DNA from: Psychroflexus sp. ALD_RP9
GTDB taxonomy: Bacteria > Bacteroidota > Bacteroidia > Flavobacteriales > Flavobacteriaceae
Assembly: GCF_017311165.1 (NCBI RefSeq)
Contig: NZ_CP062973.1
Coordinates: 992,001-1,056,000, forward strand
Reading direction: 5' to 3'
Length of the DNA stretch: 64,000 bases
The stretch's first letter is position 1. Every line of letters starts with the position of its first letter. Positions 25,434 through 35,104 of the stretch are shown here, piece by piece. A program made the translations under genes and the position numbers. Under the pieces are notes generated by a model. The model was given only the letters and a program-made list of their open reading frames with translations. It had not been told where the DNA came from and did not search any database.

Positions 25434-25877
25434 ATGGATGCTACAGACCAAATTATCTTAAATATTTTAAGTACCAATGCTAAAGCCTCGCTTAAAACCT
25501 TGGCCGATGCTTGCCACCTAAGTACCGCTGCCGTTCATTTGCGACTAAAAAAACTCGAAGACCAAGGTGTGTTAACGGGTTCACGCTCAGAAATTAACTT
25601 ACATCAACTGGGTTATCAAACCCAAAGTTTTATTGGCATTTACTTCGATCGGGCTAATATGTATCAACCTGTAAAAAAAGCCTTATTAGCGATTGATGAA
25701 GTGGTGGAATGTTATTATACGACAGGTAATTTTTCGTTGTTAGTTAAAGTGATTTGTCGTGATAACCAGCATTTAACCGAAGTTTTAAGTGGAAAATTGC
25801 AGCGAATTGATGGCGTGGCACGAACCGAAACTTTTATTTGCCTTGAACAAAGTTTCAGCCGAGCTGTTAAGTTTTAA
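25434..25877 (+). CDS. Lrp/AsnC family transcriptional regulator
   Basis: This 147-residue protein has an N-terminal winged HTH (residues 4-55, with ILNILSTNAKASLKTLADA and a recognition helix in LSTAAVHLRLKKLEDQGVL) and a C-terminal RAM ligand-binding domain (about 65-140). It probably binds an amino acid and controls divergent asnB, by analogy with AsnC. Lrp-family proteins often also regulate themselves. The exact ligand cannot be read from the sequence. Confidence 0.92.
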   Translation: MDATDQIILNILSTNAKASLKTLADACHLSTAAVHLRLKKLEDQGVLTGSRSEINLHQLGYQTQSFIGIYFDRANMYQPVKKALLAIDEVVECYYTTGNFSLLVKVICRDNQHLTEVLSGKLQRIDGVARTETFICLEQSFSRAVKF

Positions 25878-26035
25878 GCTTTTTATTGAAGCCTTGATTT
25901 ATAATTGACTTCTCACTAATTTTGAAATAGAATTAAATTCAAGGTCTCGTTTTAAGTGATGCCCAACTTATAAAAACAGTTTTTTTACGTCAGATTTAAG
26001 GAAAGCTTCTTAAATTGTCCATCAATTTTAATGCA

Positions 26036-27697
26036 ATGCTAGAACTTCAGCAATTATCTATCGCTTTTCAGTCGAACACCGTTGTGAAATCAGTCGATTT
26101 AAGTCTTCAGTCTAATGAAATTTTAGGCTTAGTTGGCGAATCAGGCTCAGGTAAATCGATTACTGCAAAAGCCATTATGCGGCTGCTCGGAAAAAAAGCC
26201 CAAATTACAGGCCATTTAATATTCGAAGGTGAGGATTTAAATCAATATTCTGAAGCTGATTTTCAGCAATTAAGAGGTCGTGAAATTTCGATGATTTTTC
26301 AAGAGCCTATGAGTTCTTTAAATCCGTCGATGCGCTGTGGACCACAAGTAGCTGAAGTTTTAAAACAACACACCAAAGGCTCTAACAAAACGATTAAAGC
26401 TGAGGTAATTCGTTTGTTTAAAAAAGTTAAACTTCCGCGCGCTGAACAACTGTATAAAGCCTATCCTCACGAAATTAGTGGTGGTCAGAAACAGCGTGTC
26501 ATGATTGCCATGGCTATTGCTTGCCAACCGAAAATTTTAATTGCAGATGAACCTACAACAGCCCTTGATGTTACCGTTCAAAAAACCATTTTAGAACTGC
26601 TGAAATCGATACAAGCAGAAACAGGAATGAGCATCATATTTATTTCTCACGACTTAGCTTTAGTTTCAGAACTCGCGGATCGCGTGGCGGTGATGTACCA
26701 AGGTCAATTGGTTGAAGTTAATGAGACTACCACATTATTTAAACAACCTAAACATCCTTACACCAAAGCTTTACTAGCAACTAAACCACCTTTAGGTTAT
26801 CGCTTAAAACGCTTGCCTACAGTAGCTGATGTGATGCAAAACAAGCTTAACTTAGACCAAGAAAGTAAAGCCGAACGCGAAAAAAGACATGAAAATATTT
26901 ATGGGCATCCGCCGCTGTTAGTCGTTAAAGATTTATACAAAACTTACCATAAACCTGGTCGCTGGTTATCAGCTTCGACTGAAGTTAAAGCTGTTAACGG
27001 CGTAAATTTTGAACTTTATGAAGGAGAAAATATGGGTTTGGTTGGTGAATCCGGTTGCGGTAAATCAACTTTAAGTAAAGTCCTGTTAGGACTTGAGCCA
27101 GCTACAAAAGGTGAAGTTTGGTATAAAGGCCAAGACATTACTCAACTTTCATCAAAACAATTTAAAAGCTTACGAAGCGATATTCAATTGATATTTCAAG
27201 ACCCTTTTTCAAGTTTAAATCCGCGGCTTAGCATTGGTGATGCTATTGTAGAACCTATGTTAGTACATGGTATTGCAACCTCAAACAAGCAAGCCCAACA
27301 AATCGCTTGTGAACTTTTAGAACGTGTTGGATTAAGCAAAAGTCATTTTCATCGCTACCCACATGAATTTAGCGGTGGGCAACGCCAACGTATTGGTATT
27401 GCAAGAACAATTGCTTTAAAACCAAAAATCGTGATTTGCGATGAGTCCGTATCGGCTTTAGATGTCTCAGTTCAGGCTCAAGTGCTCAATTTACTTAACG
27501 ATTTAAAAGCTGATTTTAATTTTACATATTTATTCATCTCACACGACTTAGCCGTGGTTAAATATATGGCCGACCAATTACTGGTTATGCGTGATGGTGA
27601 AATTGTTGAACACGGAAATGCAGACGTTGTTTATGCTGAACCTCAACAAAACTACACGAAAGAATTGATTGCTGCTATCCCGAAAGGAATTGAATAG
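26036..27697 (+). CDS. Dual-ATPase ABC transporter protein (oligopeptide/YejF type)
   Basis: Two fused nucleotide-binding domains in 553 residues. Domain 1 has Walker A GESGSGKS (about 38), signature ISGGQKQRV (about 157) and Walker [13 protein letters not shown]. Domain 2 has Walker A GESGCGKS (about 338), signature FSGGQRQRI and Walker [13 protein letters not shown]. Both carry the [19 protein letters not shown]-loop of dipeptide and oligopeptide importers. Permease and binding-protein genes are not adjacent, so they must lie elsewhere. I chose ATG 26036 because [11 protein letters not shown] is the usual start of this family; an in-frame TTG at 26015 would add seven residues. Confidence 0.92.
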   Translation: MLELQQLSIAFQSNTVVKSVDLSLQSNEILGLVGESGSGKSITAKAIMRLLGKKAQITGHLIFEGEDLNQYSEADFQQLRGREISMIFQEPMSSLNPSMRCGPQVAEVLKQHTKGSNKTIKAEVIRLFKKVKLPRAEQLYKAYPHEISGGQKQRVMIAMAIACQPKILIADEPTTALDVTVQKTILELLKSIQAETGMSIIFISHDLALVSELADRVAVMYQGQLVEVNETTTLFKQPKHPYTKALLATKPPLGYRLKRLPTVADVMQNKLNLDQESKAEREKRHENIYGHPPLLVVKDLYKTYHKPGRWLSASTEVKAVNGVNFELYEGENMGLVGESGCGKSTLSKVLLGLEPATKGEVWYKGQDITQLSSKQFKSLRSDIQLIFQDPFSSLNPRLSIGDAIVEPMLVHGIATSNKQAQQIACELLERVGLSKSHFHRYPHEFSGGQRQRIGIARTIALKPKIVICDESVSALDVSVQAQVLNLLNDLKADFNFTYLFISHDLAVVKYMADQLLVMRDGEIVEHGNADVVYAEPQQNYTKELIAAIPKGIE

Positions 27698-27732
27698 CTT
27701 TGGTCTAGATTTTAAACTTATGAATAAAAACA

Positions 27733-27767
27733 GGTTTCAAAAACATGCTCACCATGTTTTTGAAACC
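27733..27767. terminator. Bidirectional terminator between convergent genes
   Basis: The arms are a perfect 15-bp inverted repeat (GGTTTCAAAAACATG at 27733-27747 and its complement at 27753-27767) around the loop CTCAC. It lies between the ABC gene (+, stop 27697) and the DJ-1/PfpI gene (-, stop 27776), and the flanks are T-rich in both directions. Confidence 0.9.
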
Positions 27768-27775
27768 TTTGGTTC

Positions 27776-28459
27776 TTATGCCTTCAACTGTTGCGCTAAC
27801 AAATCAGCTACTTTTTCAGATGAAGCTGGATTTTGACCAGTAATTAAATTACCATCTTCTACGGCAAATGGTTGCCAATCTTTTATTTTTGTGTAAATAC
27901 CGCCATTTTCAACAAGCATATTTTCTAATAAAAACGGCACCACTTCGGTTAGCTGTACCGCTGCTTCTTCTTGGTTGGTAAAACCTGTTACTTTTTTTCC
28001 TTCAACTAAAGCTTTACCATCAGATGTTTTTGGGTGCTTTAAAACTGCTGGAGCATGACAAACAAAAGCTATTGGTTTATTATGCGCATTAAATGCTTCA
28101 ATGAGCTTAATAGAGTCTTTATCTTCTACAAGATCCCAAAGTACACCATGGCCGCCTGGATAAAATACAGCATCAAAATCATTTGGATTGATTTGATTTA
28201 ATTGATGGGTTTGAGATAAAAGTTTCTTTGCCTCTTGATCTTTATCAAATCGCTGTGTGGCTTCGGTTTGGGCATCTTCAGTTTCTGAATTAGGATCGAT
28301 AGGTGGTTGGCCGCCTTTTGGCGAGGCTAACGTAAGGTCGAAGCCTGCATCTTTTAACTTATAATAAGGTGCTGCAAATTCTTCAATCCAAAAACCTGTT
28401 TTTTGGCCTGTTGAGCCAAGTTGGTCGTTACTTGTAATAACAAAGAGTATTTTTTTCAT
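27776..28459 (-). CDS. DJ-1/PfpI superfamily protein (Hsp31-like)
   Basis: Class I glutamine-amidotransferase-like protein, 227 residues. The nucleophile elbow is AFVCHAPAVL (about 126) with the reactive Cys followed by His, and FYPGGHGVLWDL (about 92) is the oxyanion-hole region. It opens with KKILFVITSNDQLG and includes TGFWIEEFAAPY, typical of the Hsp31/YajL-type branch linked to deglycase or chaperone activity. It is monocistronic, with its own -7 element at 28475-28482 and a strong terminator. The specific activity is not certain. Confidence 0.88.
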   Translation of the reverse strand: MKKILFVITSNDQLGSTGQKTGFWIEEFAAPYYKLKDAGFDLTLASPKGGQPPIDPNSETEDAQTEATQRFDKDQEAKKLLSQTHQLNQINPNDFDAVFYPGGHGVLWDLVEDKDSIKLIEAFNAHNKPIAFVCHAPAVLKHPKTSDGKALVEGKKVTGFTNQEEAAVQLTEVVPFLLENMLVENGGIYTKIKDWQPFAVEDGNLITGQNPASSEKVADLLAQQLKA

Positions 28460-28474
28460 AATTACTTTTTTTTA

Positions 28475-28482
28475 CAAATATA
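28475..28482 (-). promoter_or_regulatory. Bacteroidota -7 element (TATATTTG) of the DJ-1/PfpI gene
   Basis: On the minus strand the TAnnTTTG match lies 15 bp before the start codon at 28459, giving a very short leader. Confidence 0.5.
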
Positions 28483-28603
28483 AGGTTGAGATTATAGTTA
28501 AAAATTGATATACATCAAGATGAGCTGTTAATGATATGTTAGTCAAAAAATCAGTTTTTATGAATTTTAATCCTGTAGTTTATTCAATACAATTATAACC
28601 ATT

Positions 28604-29173
28604 TTAAATGCTATTTCTAATACGACTTAAACTTTCTGGCGACATGCCTAGGTAATTGGCTATATTGTAATTAGGAATTCGTTTTTCAAGGTGAGGATAT
28701 TGCTCACAAAACTCTTTATAACGCGCTTTGCTATTGTTTTGTAGTCCAGATAGCACTCTATTTCTTAGTGCTACAAAGGCTTTGGTAACTTTTAATCTGA
28801 AAAATCGTTCGAATTTTGGTATGGTTTGGTAGAGTTGTTCTAAGTCTAATTTGTTAAGACCTAACAACTCTGTCTCTTCTAAACACTCAACATACAATTG
28901 AGCAGGCTTGGCATTAAAAAAGGCTTCAAAATCGCTTATCCACCAATCTTCAATGGCGAACTGGATAATGTGATCTTGGCCAGCTTCATCTATATAATAG
29001 GCTTTTAAGCAACCTTTTAACACATAATACTCCTTAGTTACTGTGTTACCAGGCTGAATTAATACTGCTTTTTTATTCAGTTTTAAATGACTTAACAAAT
29101 TGGTAAAAGCCTGAATTTCGTCATGATTGAAGTCTACATCTTTTAGAAGGTGTCTTTTTAGTTGCGCATACAT
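28604..29173 (-). CDS. Crp/Fnr-family transcriptional regulator
   Basis: This 189-residue protein has a cyclic-nucleotide-binding-like beta roll (about residues 25-115, with YYVLKGCLKAYYIDEAG and IIQFAIEDWWISD) and a C-terminal HTH (IPNYNIANYLGMSPESLSRI, about 164). It has no Fnr-type cysteines and lacks the cAMP contacts of E. coli Crp. Many Bacteroidota carry this short form with unknown ligand. The DJ-1/PfpI gene follows in the same direction after 144 bp, which may be coincidental or may reflect regulation. Confidence 0.88.
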   Translation of the reverse strand: MYAQLKRHLLKDVDFNHDEIQAFTNLLSHLKLNKKAVLIQPGNTVTKEYYVLKGCLKAYYIDEAGQDHIIQFAIEDWWISDFEAFFNAKPAQLYVECLEETELLGLNKLDLEQLYQTIPKFERFFRLKVTKAFVALRNRVLSGLQNNSKARYKEFCEQYPHLEKRIPNYNIANYLGMSPESLSRIRNSI

Positions 29174-29339
29174 GGTATTAATTTATGGCAAGTTTAGCAA
29201 TTTTTGTTTTCATGTCTTGTTCAATTAAAATTTAAAAGCAAGCTTTAATTAAAATAGCTTTTAAGAAGGTTAATTGTTAAACTATGATTAAAGCTAGCAT
29301 GTATATTTCTTACAAATTCGTGAGCGTTAAAATAAAATT

Positions 29340-29347
29340 TATATTTG
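29340..29347 (+). promoter_or_regulatory. Bacteroidota -7 element (TATATTTG) of the mrp operon
   Basis: It matches TAnnTTTG and lies 19 bp before the mrpA ATG at 29367. No clear -33 TTG was seen at 17-23 bp upstream. Confidence 0.55.
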
Positions 29348-29366
29348 TGCATCCTATCAATTAATT

Positions 29367-31670
29367 ATGTTAGAAGCAGTTTTAGTCGGATTTATATTTG
29401 CAATTCTCTTGGTTTTTGTTGGCCGTTGGTTTCGTGGGCCTATTGCTGTGGTTGCTGCATTAATTCCGATTGGACTGTTTATTTACTTTTTACTAAACAT
29501 TAATATCATTTCAGGTGGTGATGTTGTTTATGAAAGCTACCGATGGATACCGAATTTTGGGGTAAATCTTAGCTTTAAACTCGATGGTTTGTCGCTGCTT
29601 TTCAGCTTAATGATTACTGGCGTTGGTAGTTTGGTGTTTCTGTACACAGCAGCTTATTTAAAGGGTCATAAATATCTAGACCGGTTTTATGGTTATTTAA
29701 GTTTGTTTATGGCGGCTATGCTCGGCTTGGTCTTGTCTGACAATTTAATTTCGATGTTTGTGTTTTGGGAGCTGACTAGTATTTCATCATTCTTTTTAAT
29801 TGGTTTCAACAACGATTCTAAAGCCTCTAGACAGTCGGCCTTAGTTGCCTTAGGAATTACAGGCTTCGGCGGTTTATTACTTCTTGGTGGTGCGTTATTG
29901 TTAGGCTTTATTTCAGGCACCTATGAAATTTCTGAAATGCTATCTCAAAGTGATATAATTACTCAACATCCTTATTATGCTTTGGCAGCGATTTTAATAT
30001 TTGGTGCTGCTTTTACAAAATCGGCTCAATTTCCATTTCATTTTTGGTTGCCTGGTGCGATGAAAGCACCAACGCCTGTATCAACTTACTTACATTCAGC
30101 CACAATGGTTAAAGCAGGCGTCTATTTATTATTTCGATTTTCACCTGTTTTAGGTCAAACTGAATTATGGCATACCACACTCATTAGTATTGGTGCTATC
30201 ACTATGCTATATTCTGCCATACATATTATTTTTAGAACCGACTTAAAAGGTATTTTAGCATATTCGACCATTTCGGCCTTAGGAATTTTGGTGTTTTTAA
30301 TTGGCATTGGTACCGAAGCCGCGTTGATTGCCGCATCTGTTTTTATTGTTGTACACGCTTTATATAAAGCCTCATTATTTTTAATTATCGGAATCATAGA
30401 CCATGAAACGGGAACAAGAGACATCACAAAACTTACGGGTTTACGCAAAGTTCTTTTGCCCGTGGCTATTGCAGGATTTATTGCGGCATTAATCAGTGGT
30501 GGCGTGCCACCAAGTATTGGTTTTGTGGGTAAAGATTTAATTTACGAAGCAACTTTACACTCGAATAATGCAGTTTTACTTACCGCTTTAGCCATTGCCA
30601 CAAACGCTTTATTATTTTACGGTGGCTTTGTTGCTGGTGTTAAACCATTTATGGGCCAACTCCCACAAAAGTTTGAAAAAATTCATTTACCAAGTCCGTT
30701 AATGTGGCTTCCACCATTAATTATGGTTATAGCCGGAATAATTTTCGGAATTGCGCCTGGTTTAATTGAAACCACTTTTGCCCAACCTATCGTAAATGTC
30801 ATGTTTACTTCAGCTGAAGATGTTCATTTAAAATTGTGGCATGGCTTTAACCTAGTGCTCGGTCTAAGTGCCTTAACATTAGCCGTTGGAACGGTATTGT
30901 ATTTCCTATTGAAGCCTACGCATCAAAAAGAAACATTCATCAGTCGGTTTAATTTTATAGCTCCAAAAGATTTAACATTGAAACTTTCAGAGGGTTTTGA
31001 GTGGTTCGGACATATTTGGACAGGCTATTTTCAAAATGGCTATTTAAGACATTATTTATCGATTGTTGTTGGCTTTATTATTTTGTTATTAGGCTATTTA
31101 TTGCTTTTCGATTTTAACTTGAATATTGATTATTCTAGTTTAGCCCGAATTACCGTGTATGAAATTGCTATTGTGATTATGATGGTTATTGCAATTGTTT
31201 TTACTGTTTTTACTAAATCACGTTTAGCTGCAGTTGCTGCTATGGGTGTTGTTGGCTTTGCGTTTAGTATATTCTTTTTATTTTACAGTGCACCCGATTT
31301 AGCAATGACGCAATTTTCGGTTGATACCTTAACAGTTATTTTATTTGTGTTGGTATTGTACAAACTCCCAACCTATTTAAAATTAACCAATGATAAAATT
31401 AGGATAAAACACGGTATTTTATCGGTAAGCTTAGGTGGCCTTATTACCATATTAATTCTTAAGGTACTCAACGAACCCAAAAACACAGAAATTACTGATT
31501 TTTATGCAGAAAACGCCTATAAATTGGCTCATGGAAAAAACATTGTGAATGTTATATTAGTCGATTTTAGAGGCATTGATACTATGATTGAAATTTCTGT
31601 CTTAGTTGTTGCAGCATTAGGTGTTTTTGGTTTATTAAAGTTAAGATTAAAAACAAAGGATAAAAAATAA
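29367..31670 (+). CDS. mrpA: Mrp Na+/H+ antiporter subunit A
   Basis: This largest subunit of the multisubunit Mrp antiporter has 767 residues and about 20 membrane helices. It is homologous to respiratory complex I NuoL. Key segments are FVFWELTSISSFFLIG (about 130) with a conserved Glu, FPFHFWLPGAMKAPTPVS (about 220) with a Lys, and HALYKASLFLIIG (about 330) with the proton-path Lys. The C-terminal part (from about 575) matches the MbhD/MbhE-like extension. Together with MrpB-G it exchanges cytoplasmic Na+ for external H+. It is the first gene of a seven-gene operon. Confidence 0.95.
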   Translation: MLEAVLVGFIFAILLVFVGRWFRGPIAVVAALIPIGLFIYFLLNINIISGGDVVYESYRWIPNFGVNLSFKLDGLSLLFSLMITGVGSLVFLYTAAYLKGHKYLDRFYGYLSLFMAAMLGLVLSDNLISMFVFWELTSISSFFLIGFNNDSKASRQSALVALGITGFGGLLLLGGALLLGFISGTYEISEMLSQSDIITQHPYYALAAILIFGAAFTKSAQFPFHFWLPGAMKAPTPVSTYLHSATMVKAGVYLLFRFSPVLGQTELWHTTLISIGAITMLYSAIHIIFRTDLKGILAYSTISALGILVFLIGIGTEAALIAASVFIVVHALYKASLFLIIGIIDHETGTRDITKLTGLRKVLLPVAIAGFIAALISGGVPPSIGFVGKDLIYEATLHSNNAVLLTALAIATNALLFYGGFVAGVKPFMGQLPQKFEKIHLPSPLMWLPPLIMVIAGIIFGIAPGLIETTFAQPIVNVMFTSAEDVHLKLWHGFNLVLGLSALTLAVGTVLYFLLKPTHQKETFISRFNFIAPKDLTLKLSEGFEWFGHIWTGYFQNGYLRHYLSIVVGFIILLLGYLLLFDFNLNIDYSSLARITVYEIAIVIMMVIAIVFTVFTKSRLAAVAAMGVVGFAFSIFFLFYSAPDLAMTQFSVDTLTVILFVLVLYKLPTYLKLTNDKIRIKHGILSVSLGGLITILILKVLNEPKNTEITDFYAENAYKLAHGKNIVNVILVDFRGIDTMIEISVLVVAALGVFGLLKLRLKTKDKK

Positions 31671-31676
31671 AAGCAA

Positions 31677-32090
31677 GTGAAAACCATAATTTTAAAAACA
31701 GCCTCGAACTATTTACTACCAGTATTGCTGCTGTTCTCGGTATTTATTCTACTGCGAGGGCATTATTTACCTGGTGGTGGTTTTGTCGGTGGTTTAGTGG
31801 CTGCAATTGCTTTTGTACTTGATGCTTTTGCAAACGGCCTACAAAACACGAAACAAGTGCTTAAAATTCACCCTGGTTTTTTTATGCCTGTGGGTTTGGC
31901 TATTGCCTTTTTAAGTGCAATATCGCCTATGTTATTTGCAGACCTACCGCTTATGACGGGCTTGTGGGCGCATGAAGCCGTGCCTGTTTTAGGTAAAATT
32001 GGCTCGGCATTATTTTTTGACACTGGCGTTTATTTGGTGGTAATTGGTGCCGCTTTAACTATTATTTTCACCATATCAGAATCAGCTTAA
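31677..32090 (+). CDS. mrpB: Mrp antiporter subunit B (GTG start)
   Basis: This 137-residue membrane protein has about four helices. The block [19 protein letters not shown] (about residues 31-49) is the MnhB/MrpB signature. It begins at GTG, 6 bp after the mrpA stop; no in-frame ATG fits the family's start. It is required for the full antiporter complex. Confidence 0.92.
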   Translation: MKTIILKTASNYLLPVLLLFSVFILLRGHYLPGGGFVGGLVAAIAFVLDAFANGLQNTKQVLKIHPGFFMPVGLAIAFLSAISPMLFADLPLMTGLWAHEAVPVLGKIGSALFFDTGVYLVVIGAALTIIFTISESA

Positions 32091-32091
32091 T

Positions 32092-32445
32092 ATGGAATTA
32101 TTGTTAGCTATTATTACCGGTTTACTTTATGCAGCAGGCATTTATATGATTATGCGCCGCAGCATTGTAAAGCTAATTTTAGGTATCGTATTATTGGGTA
32201 ATGGTGTTAACCTACTTATCTTTTTATTAGGACGGATTACAAAAGGTGAACCACCTATTATTTCAGATAGCGATAAAATTTTAGAAGGTATTTTTGCCGA
32301 TCCTATTCCACAAGCGCTTATTTTAACCGCAATTGTTATCAGTTTTGGTTTACAATCGTTTGCCATTATATTGGTTAAACGTGCTTATAAAGTTTTAAAA
32401 ACAGACGATCTCGATCAACTAAACACCACAGACGAAGATTCATGA
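32092..32445 (+). CDS. mrpC: Mrp antiporter subunit C
   Basis: This 117-residue, three-helix subunit is homologous to NuoK. Seen: [21 protein letters not shown] with GNGVNLLIF (about 16-45), and [18 protein letters not shown] (about 70-87), both diagnostic. It starts 1 bp after mrpB stops and overlaps mrpD by 4 bp. Confidence 0.94.
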   Translation: MELLLAIITGLLYAAGIYMIMRRSIVKLILGIVLLGNGVNLLIFLLGRITKGEPPIISDSDKILEGIFADPIPQALILTAIVISFGLQSFAIILVKRAYKVLKTDDLDQLNTTDEDS

Positions 32446-33950
32446 CAAACCACGTGATCATATTACCATTAATTGTTAATTTGCTATTTAGCATCATATT
32501 GATGTTTTTCTGGCGTAACATTAACTTTCAGAAACTCTTTAGCGTTATTGGTAATGCCATTGGTTTGGGTGTTGCGATTTACGTATTTATACATGTATAT
32601 CAAAACGGCACACAAGTGGTTGAAGCTGGTAATTGGGAAGCCCCTTTTGGAATTGTATTTGTAGGTGACATGTTAGCTGCGACTTTGGTTCTATTAACAG
32701 CAATCAGTGGTTTAGCAGTTTCTATTTTCTCTAGCATTTCAGTGATTAATGCGCGATTACGTTTTGGTTACTTTAGTGTATTTCAGTTTTTATTATTAGG
32801 GCTTAATGGTGCATTTTTAACTGGTGATATTTTTAACCTATATGTTTGGTTCGAAATTATTATTATTAGTTCGTTTGTGCTTATCAGTATTGGAGGTGAG
32901 AAAAATCAGCTTGAAGGTGCTGTAAAATATTTTGCACTTAACTTCTTTGCTTCTATGATATTTTTGACCGCTTTAGGCGTTTTATATGGTTTAGCAGGAA
33001 CCCTAAATATGGCTGATTTAGCAGGCAAAGTTCAAAGTATTGAAAATCGTACTTTAGTAGATGTTTGTGCGGTATTATTTTTAGTTGGTTTTGGTATAAA
33101 ATCGGCTATTTTTCCGCTATACTTCTGGCTTCCCGCATCATATCATACACCACCATCAGCTGTTTCAGCCATTTTTGCTGGTTTATTAACTAAGGTTGGC
33201 GTTTATGCCTTAATTCGTGTGTTTTCAATGATTTTTGAGATAGACGTTTTCCTTCAAAACTTACTCATCGGACTTGGGATTTTAACCATTTTTTCTGGCG
33301 GTATTGGTGCTTTAACCCACACAAATATTCGTAAAGTTTTTTCGTATTTAATTATTTGCCACATTGGTTTTATGATTGGCGGACTTGGTATGTTTACAAA
33401 AGTTGCCTTAACTGGTGTTGTGTTTTACCTCATTCACGATATAGTAGTTAAAACCAACTTGTTTTTAATTGCTGGTGTAATTTACCGGATAAAAGCCAGC
33501 ACAAGTATGAACAATATAGGTGGTCTTTATGCCAATTATCCAAAATTGAGTTTACTCATGGCCATCCCATTATTTTCTTTAGTTGGTGTGCCTCCATTGT
33601 CAGGCTTTTGGCCTAAATTATCACTTATTTTAGCAAGTTTTAGTGAAGCGCAATATTGGTATTTTGGCGCCTTAATTTTCGGAAGTTTTATTACATTATT
33701 TATCATAGCGCGATTATGGTCTAAGGCTTTTTGGAAAGACCAACCTGAATTTAAACGCGAACGCAAGTTTATATACTTTTATGAACTTCGACCATTTCAA
33801 AAATTACAGTTTATCATGCCTATTATGCTGTTAACTTTTGTAAGTTTATATATTGGATTTGGCGCTAACCACATTCAGGAACTCTCGGTTAGAATTGCTG
33901 AAGAAATCACCAATAAAGATTTATACATTAAAGCCGTGTTAAACCCATAA
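32442..33950 (+). CDS. mrpD: Mrp antiporter subunit D
   Basis: This 502-residue subunit is homologous to NuoN/NuoM, with about 14 helices. Conserved elements are [18 protein letters not shown] (about 132) with the buried Glu, [20 protein letters not shown] (about 226), and the [14 protein letters not shown] region (about 328) with the channel Lys. It overlaps mrpC by 4 bp and is followed by mrpE after 2 bp. Confidence 0.94.
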   Translation: MTNHVIILPLIVNLLFSIILMFFWRNINFQKLFSVIGNAIGLGVAIYVFIHVYQNGTQVVEAGNWEAPFGIVFVGDMLAATLVLLTAISGLAVSIFSSISVINARLRFGYFSVFQFLLLGLNGAFLTGDIFNLYVWFEIIIISSFVLISIGGEKNQLEGAVKYFALNFFASMIFLTALGVLYGLAGTLNMADLAGKVQSIENRTLVDVCAVLFLVGFGIKSAIFPLYFWLPASYHTPPSAVSAIFAGLLTKVGVYALIRVFSMIFEIDVFLQNLLIGLGILTIFSGGIGALTHTNIRKVFSYLIICHIGFMIGGLGMFTKVALTGVVFYLIHDIVVKTNLFLIAGVIYRIKASTSMNNIGGLYANYPKLSLLMAIPLFSLVGVPPLSGFWPKLSLILASFSEAQYWYFGALIFGSFITLFIIARLWSKAFWKDQPEFKRERKFIYFYELRPFQKLQFIMPIMLLTFVSLYIGFGANHIQELSVRIAEEITNKDLYIKAVLNP

Positions 33951-33952
33951 TT

Positions 33953-34429
33953 ATGAAAACACAGTTTTTATCTAACATATTACTTATGCTCATCTGGGTG
34001 TTTTTAACAGGTAGCTATACCTTTGAAAACTTCAGTTTCGGGTTTATATTGAGTTTTTTAATCTTGTGGATCATTTCTCGTAAAAACGATCAAAATAAGT
34101 ATTTTAAAATATTACCTCGCATTATTGGTTTTTTCTTCTTTTTTTTATGGGAAATGATTAAAGCTAATATTCAAGTTGCCATTGAAGTTATTACACCTAC
34201 ACATCATATGAAACCTGGCATTGTTAGTGTACCGCTTGACGCTAAAACCGATGTTGAAATTACTTTTTTAGCCAACTTAATTACTTTAACACCTGGAACT
34301 TTAAGCCTTGACGTCTCTACAGACCGCAAAGTTTTGTATGTGCATTCGATGTACGTTCACGACAAACAAGAATTTATAGACGATATTAAAAACGGATTTG
34401 AAAAGCGATTATTAGCCATATTAAGATGA
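33953..34429 (+). CDS. mrpE: Mrp antiporter subunit E
   Basis: This 158-residue protein has 2-3 N-terminal helices and a soluble C-terminal domain. The block LITLTPGTLSLDVS (about 105) is the MnhE hallmark. It overlaps mrpF by 4 bp. Confidence 0.93.
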   Translation: MKTQFLSNILLMLIWVFLTGSYTFENFSFGFILSFLILWIISRKNDQNKYFKILPRIIGFFFFFLWEMIKANIQVAIEVITPTHHMKPGIVSVPLDAKTDVEITFLANLITLTPGTLSLDVSTDRKVLYVHSMYVHDKQEFIDDIKNGFEKRLLAILR

Positions 34430-34701
34430 CCTTAAACGACTATTTATACTACGTTATATTGCCCTTGCTATCTTTAGCTGAAATTCTTGTGTTTATACGC
34501 TTCATCAAAGGCCCAAGCATTATAGACCGCGTTGTTGCTCTAGATTTACTCATTACTATTGGTATCGGAATTATTGCAATTTATAGCATCATCAACAACC
34601 AACCTACTTTCTTAGACATCGCCATGATTTTAGCACTCATTGCTTTTTTAAGTACCGTTGCCTTTTCCTATTACCTTGAAAAAAGAAACAAAAATGACTG
34701 A
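34426..34701 (+). CDS. mrpF: Mrp antiporter subunit F
   Basis: This 91-residue, three-helix subunit carries the diagnostic block RFIKGPSIIDRVVALDLL (about residues 25-42). It overlaps mrpE by 4 bp and mrpG by 8 bp, as usual in mrp operons. Confidence 0.93.
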   Translation: MTLNDYLYYVILPLLSLAEILVFIRFIKGPSIIDRVVALDLLITIGIGIIAIYSIINNQPTFLDIAMILALIAFLSTVAFSYYLEKRNKND

Positions 34702-35104
34702 TGTATTAATCTACATATTTGCCACATTAGGCACCTTGTTTGCCTTACTAGCAGCTATCGGCATTATTAGGATGCCAGACACATACTTAAGAATATCTGT
34801 TAATACCAAAGCAGCTACTTTAGGCGTAGGTTTGCTGCTTGGTTCATCAGCCGTCTATTTTTACGACTTTTCAGTAACCACACGTGTACAAGCTATTGTA
34901 ATTTTTATTTTACTCACCGCACCTGTGGGCGCACACCTCATTGGACGAACTTCGTATTTTTTAGGCAATAAACTTTGGGATGGCTCTGTAATTGACGACT
35001 TAAAAGACCGTTACAACAAATCAACGCACGAGCTAAAAAGTGACCCAGAACAAGAAGAAGAAAACAACTCAAAACAAGATTCAAAAACAGATAGCAATGC
35101 CTAA
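34694..35104 (+). CDS. mrpG: Mrp antiporter subunit G
   Basis: This 136-residue protein has three helices and a charged C-terminal tail. The RMPDTYLRISVNTKAATLG block (about 25-43) is diagnostic. I chose ATG 34694, inside the end of mrpF, rather than the in-frame TTG at 34658, because the family starts just before the first helix (MTDVLIYIF). Its last 8 bp overlap the bioF start. Confidence 0.92.
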   Translation: MTDVLIYIFATLGTLFALLAAIGIIRMPDTYLRISVNTKAATLGVGLLLGSSAVYFYDFSVTTRVQAIVIFILLTAPVGAHLIGRTSYFLGNKLWDGSVIDDLKDRYNKSTHELKSDPEQEEENNSKQDSKTDSNA

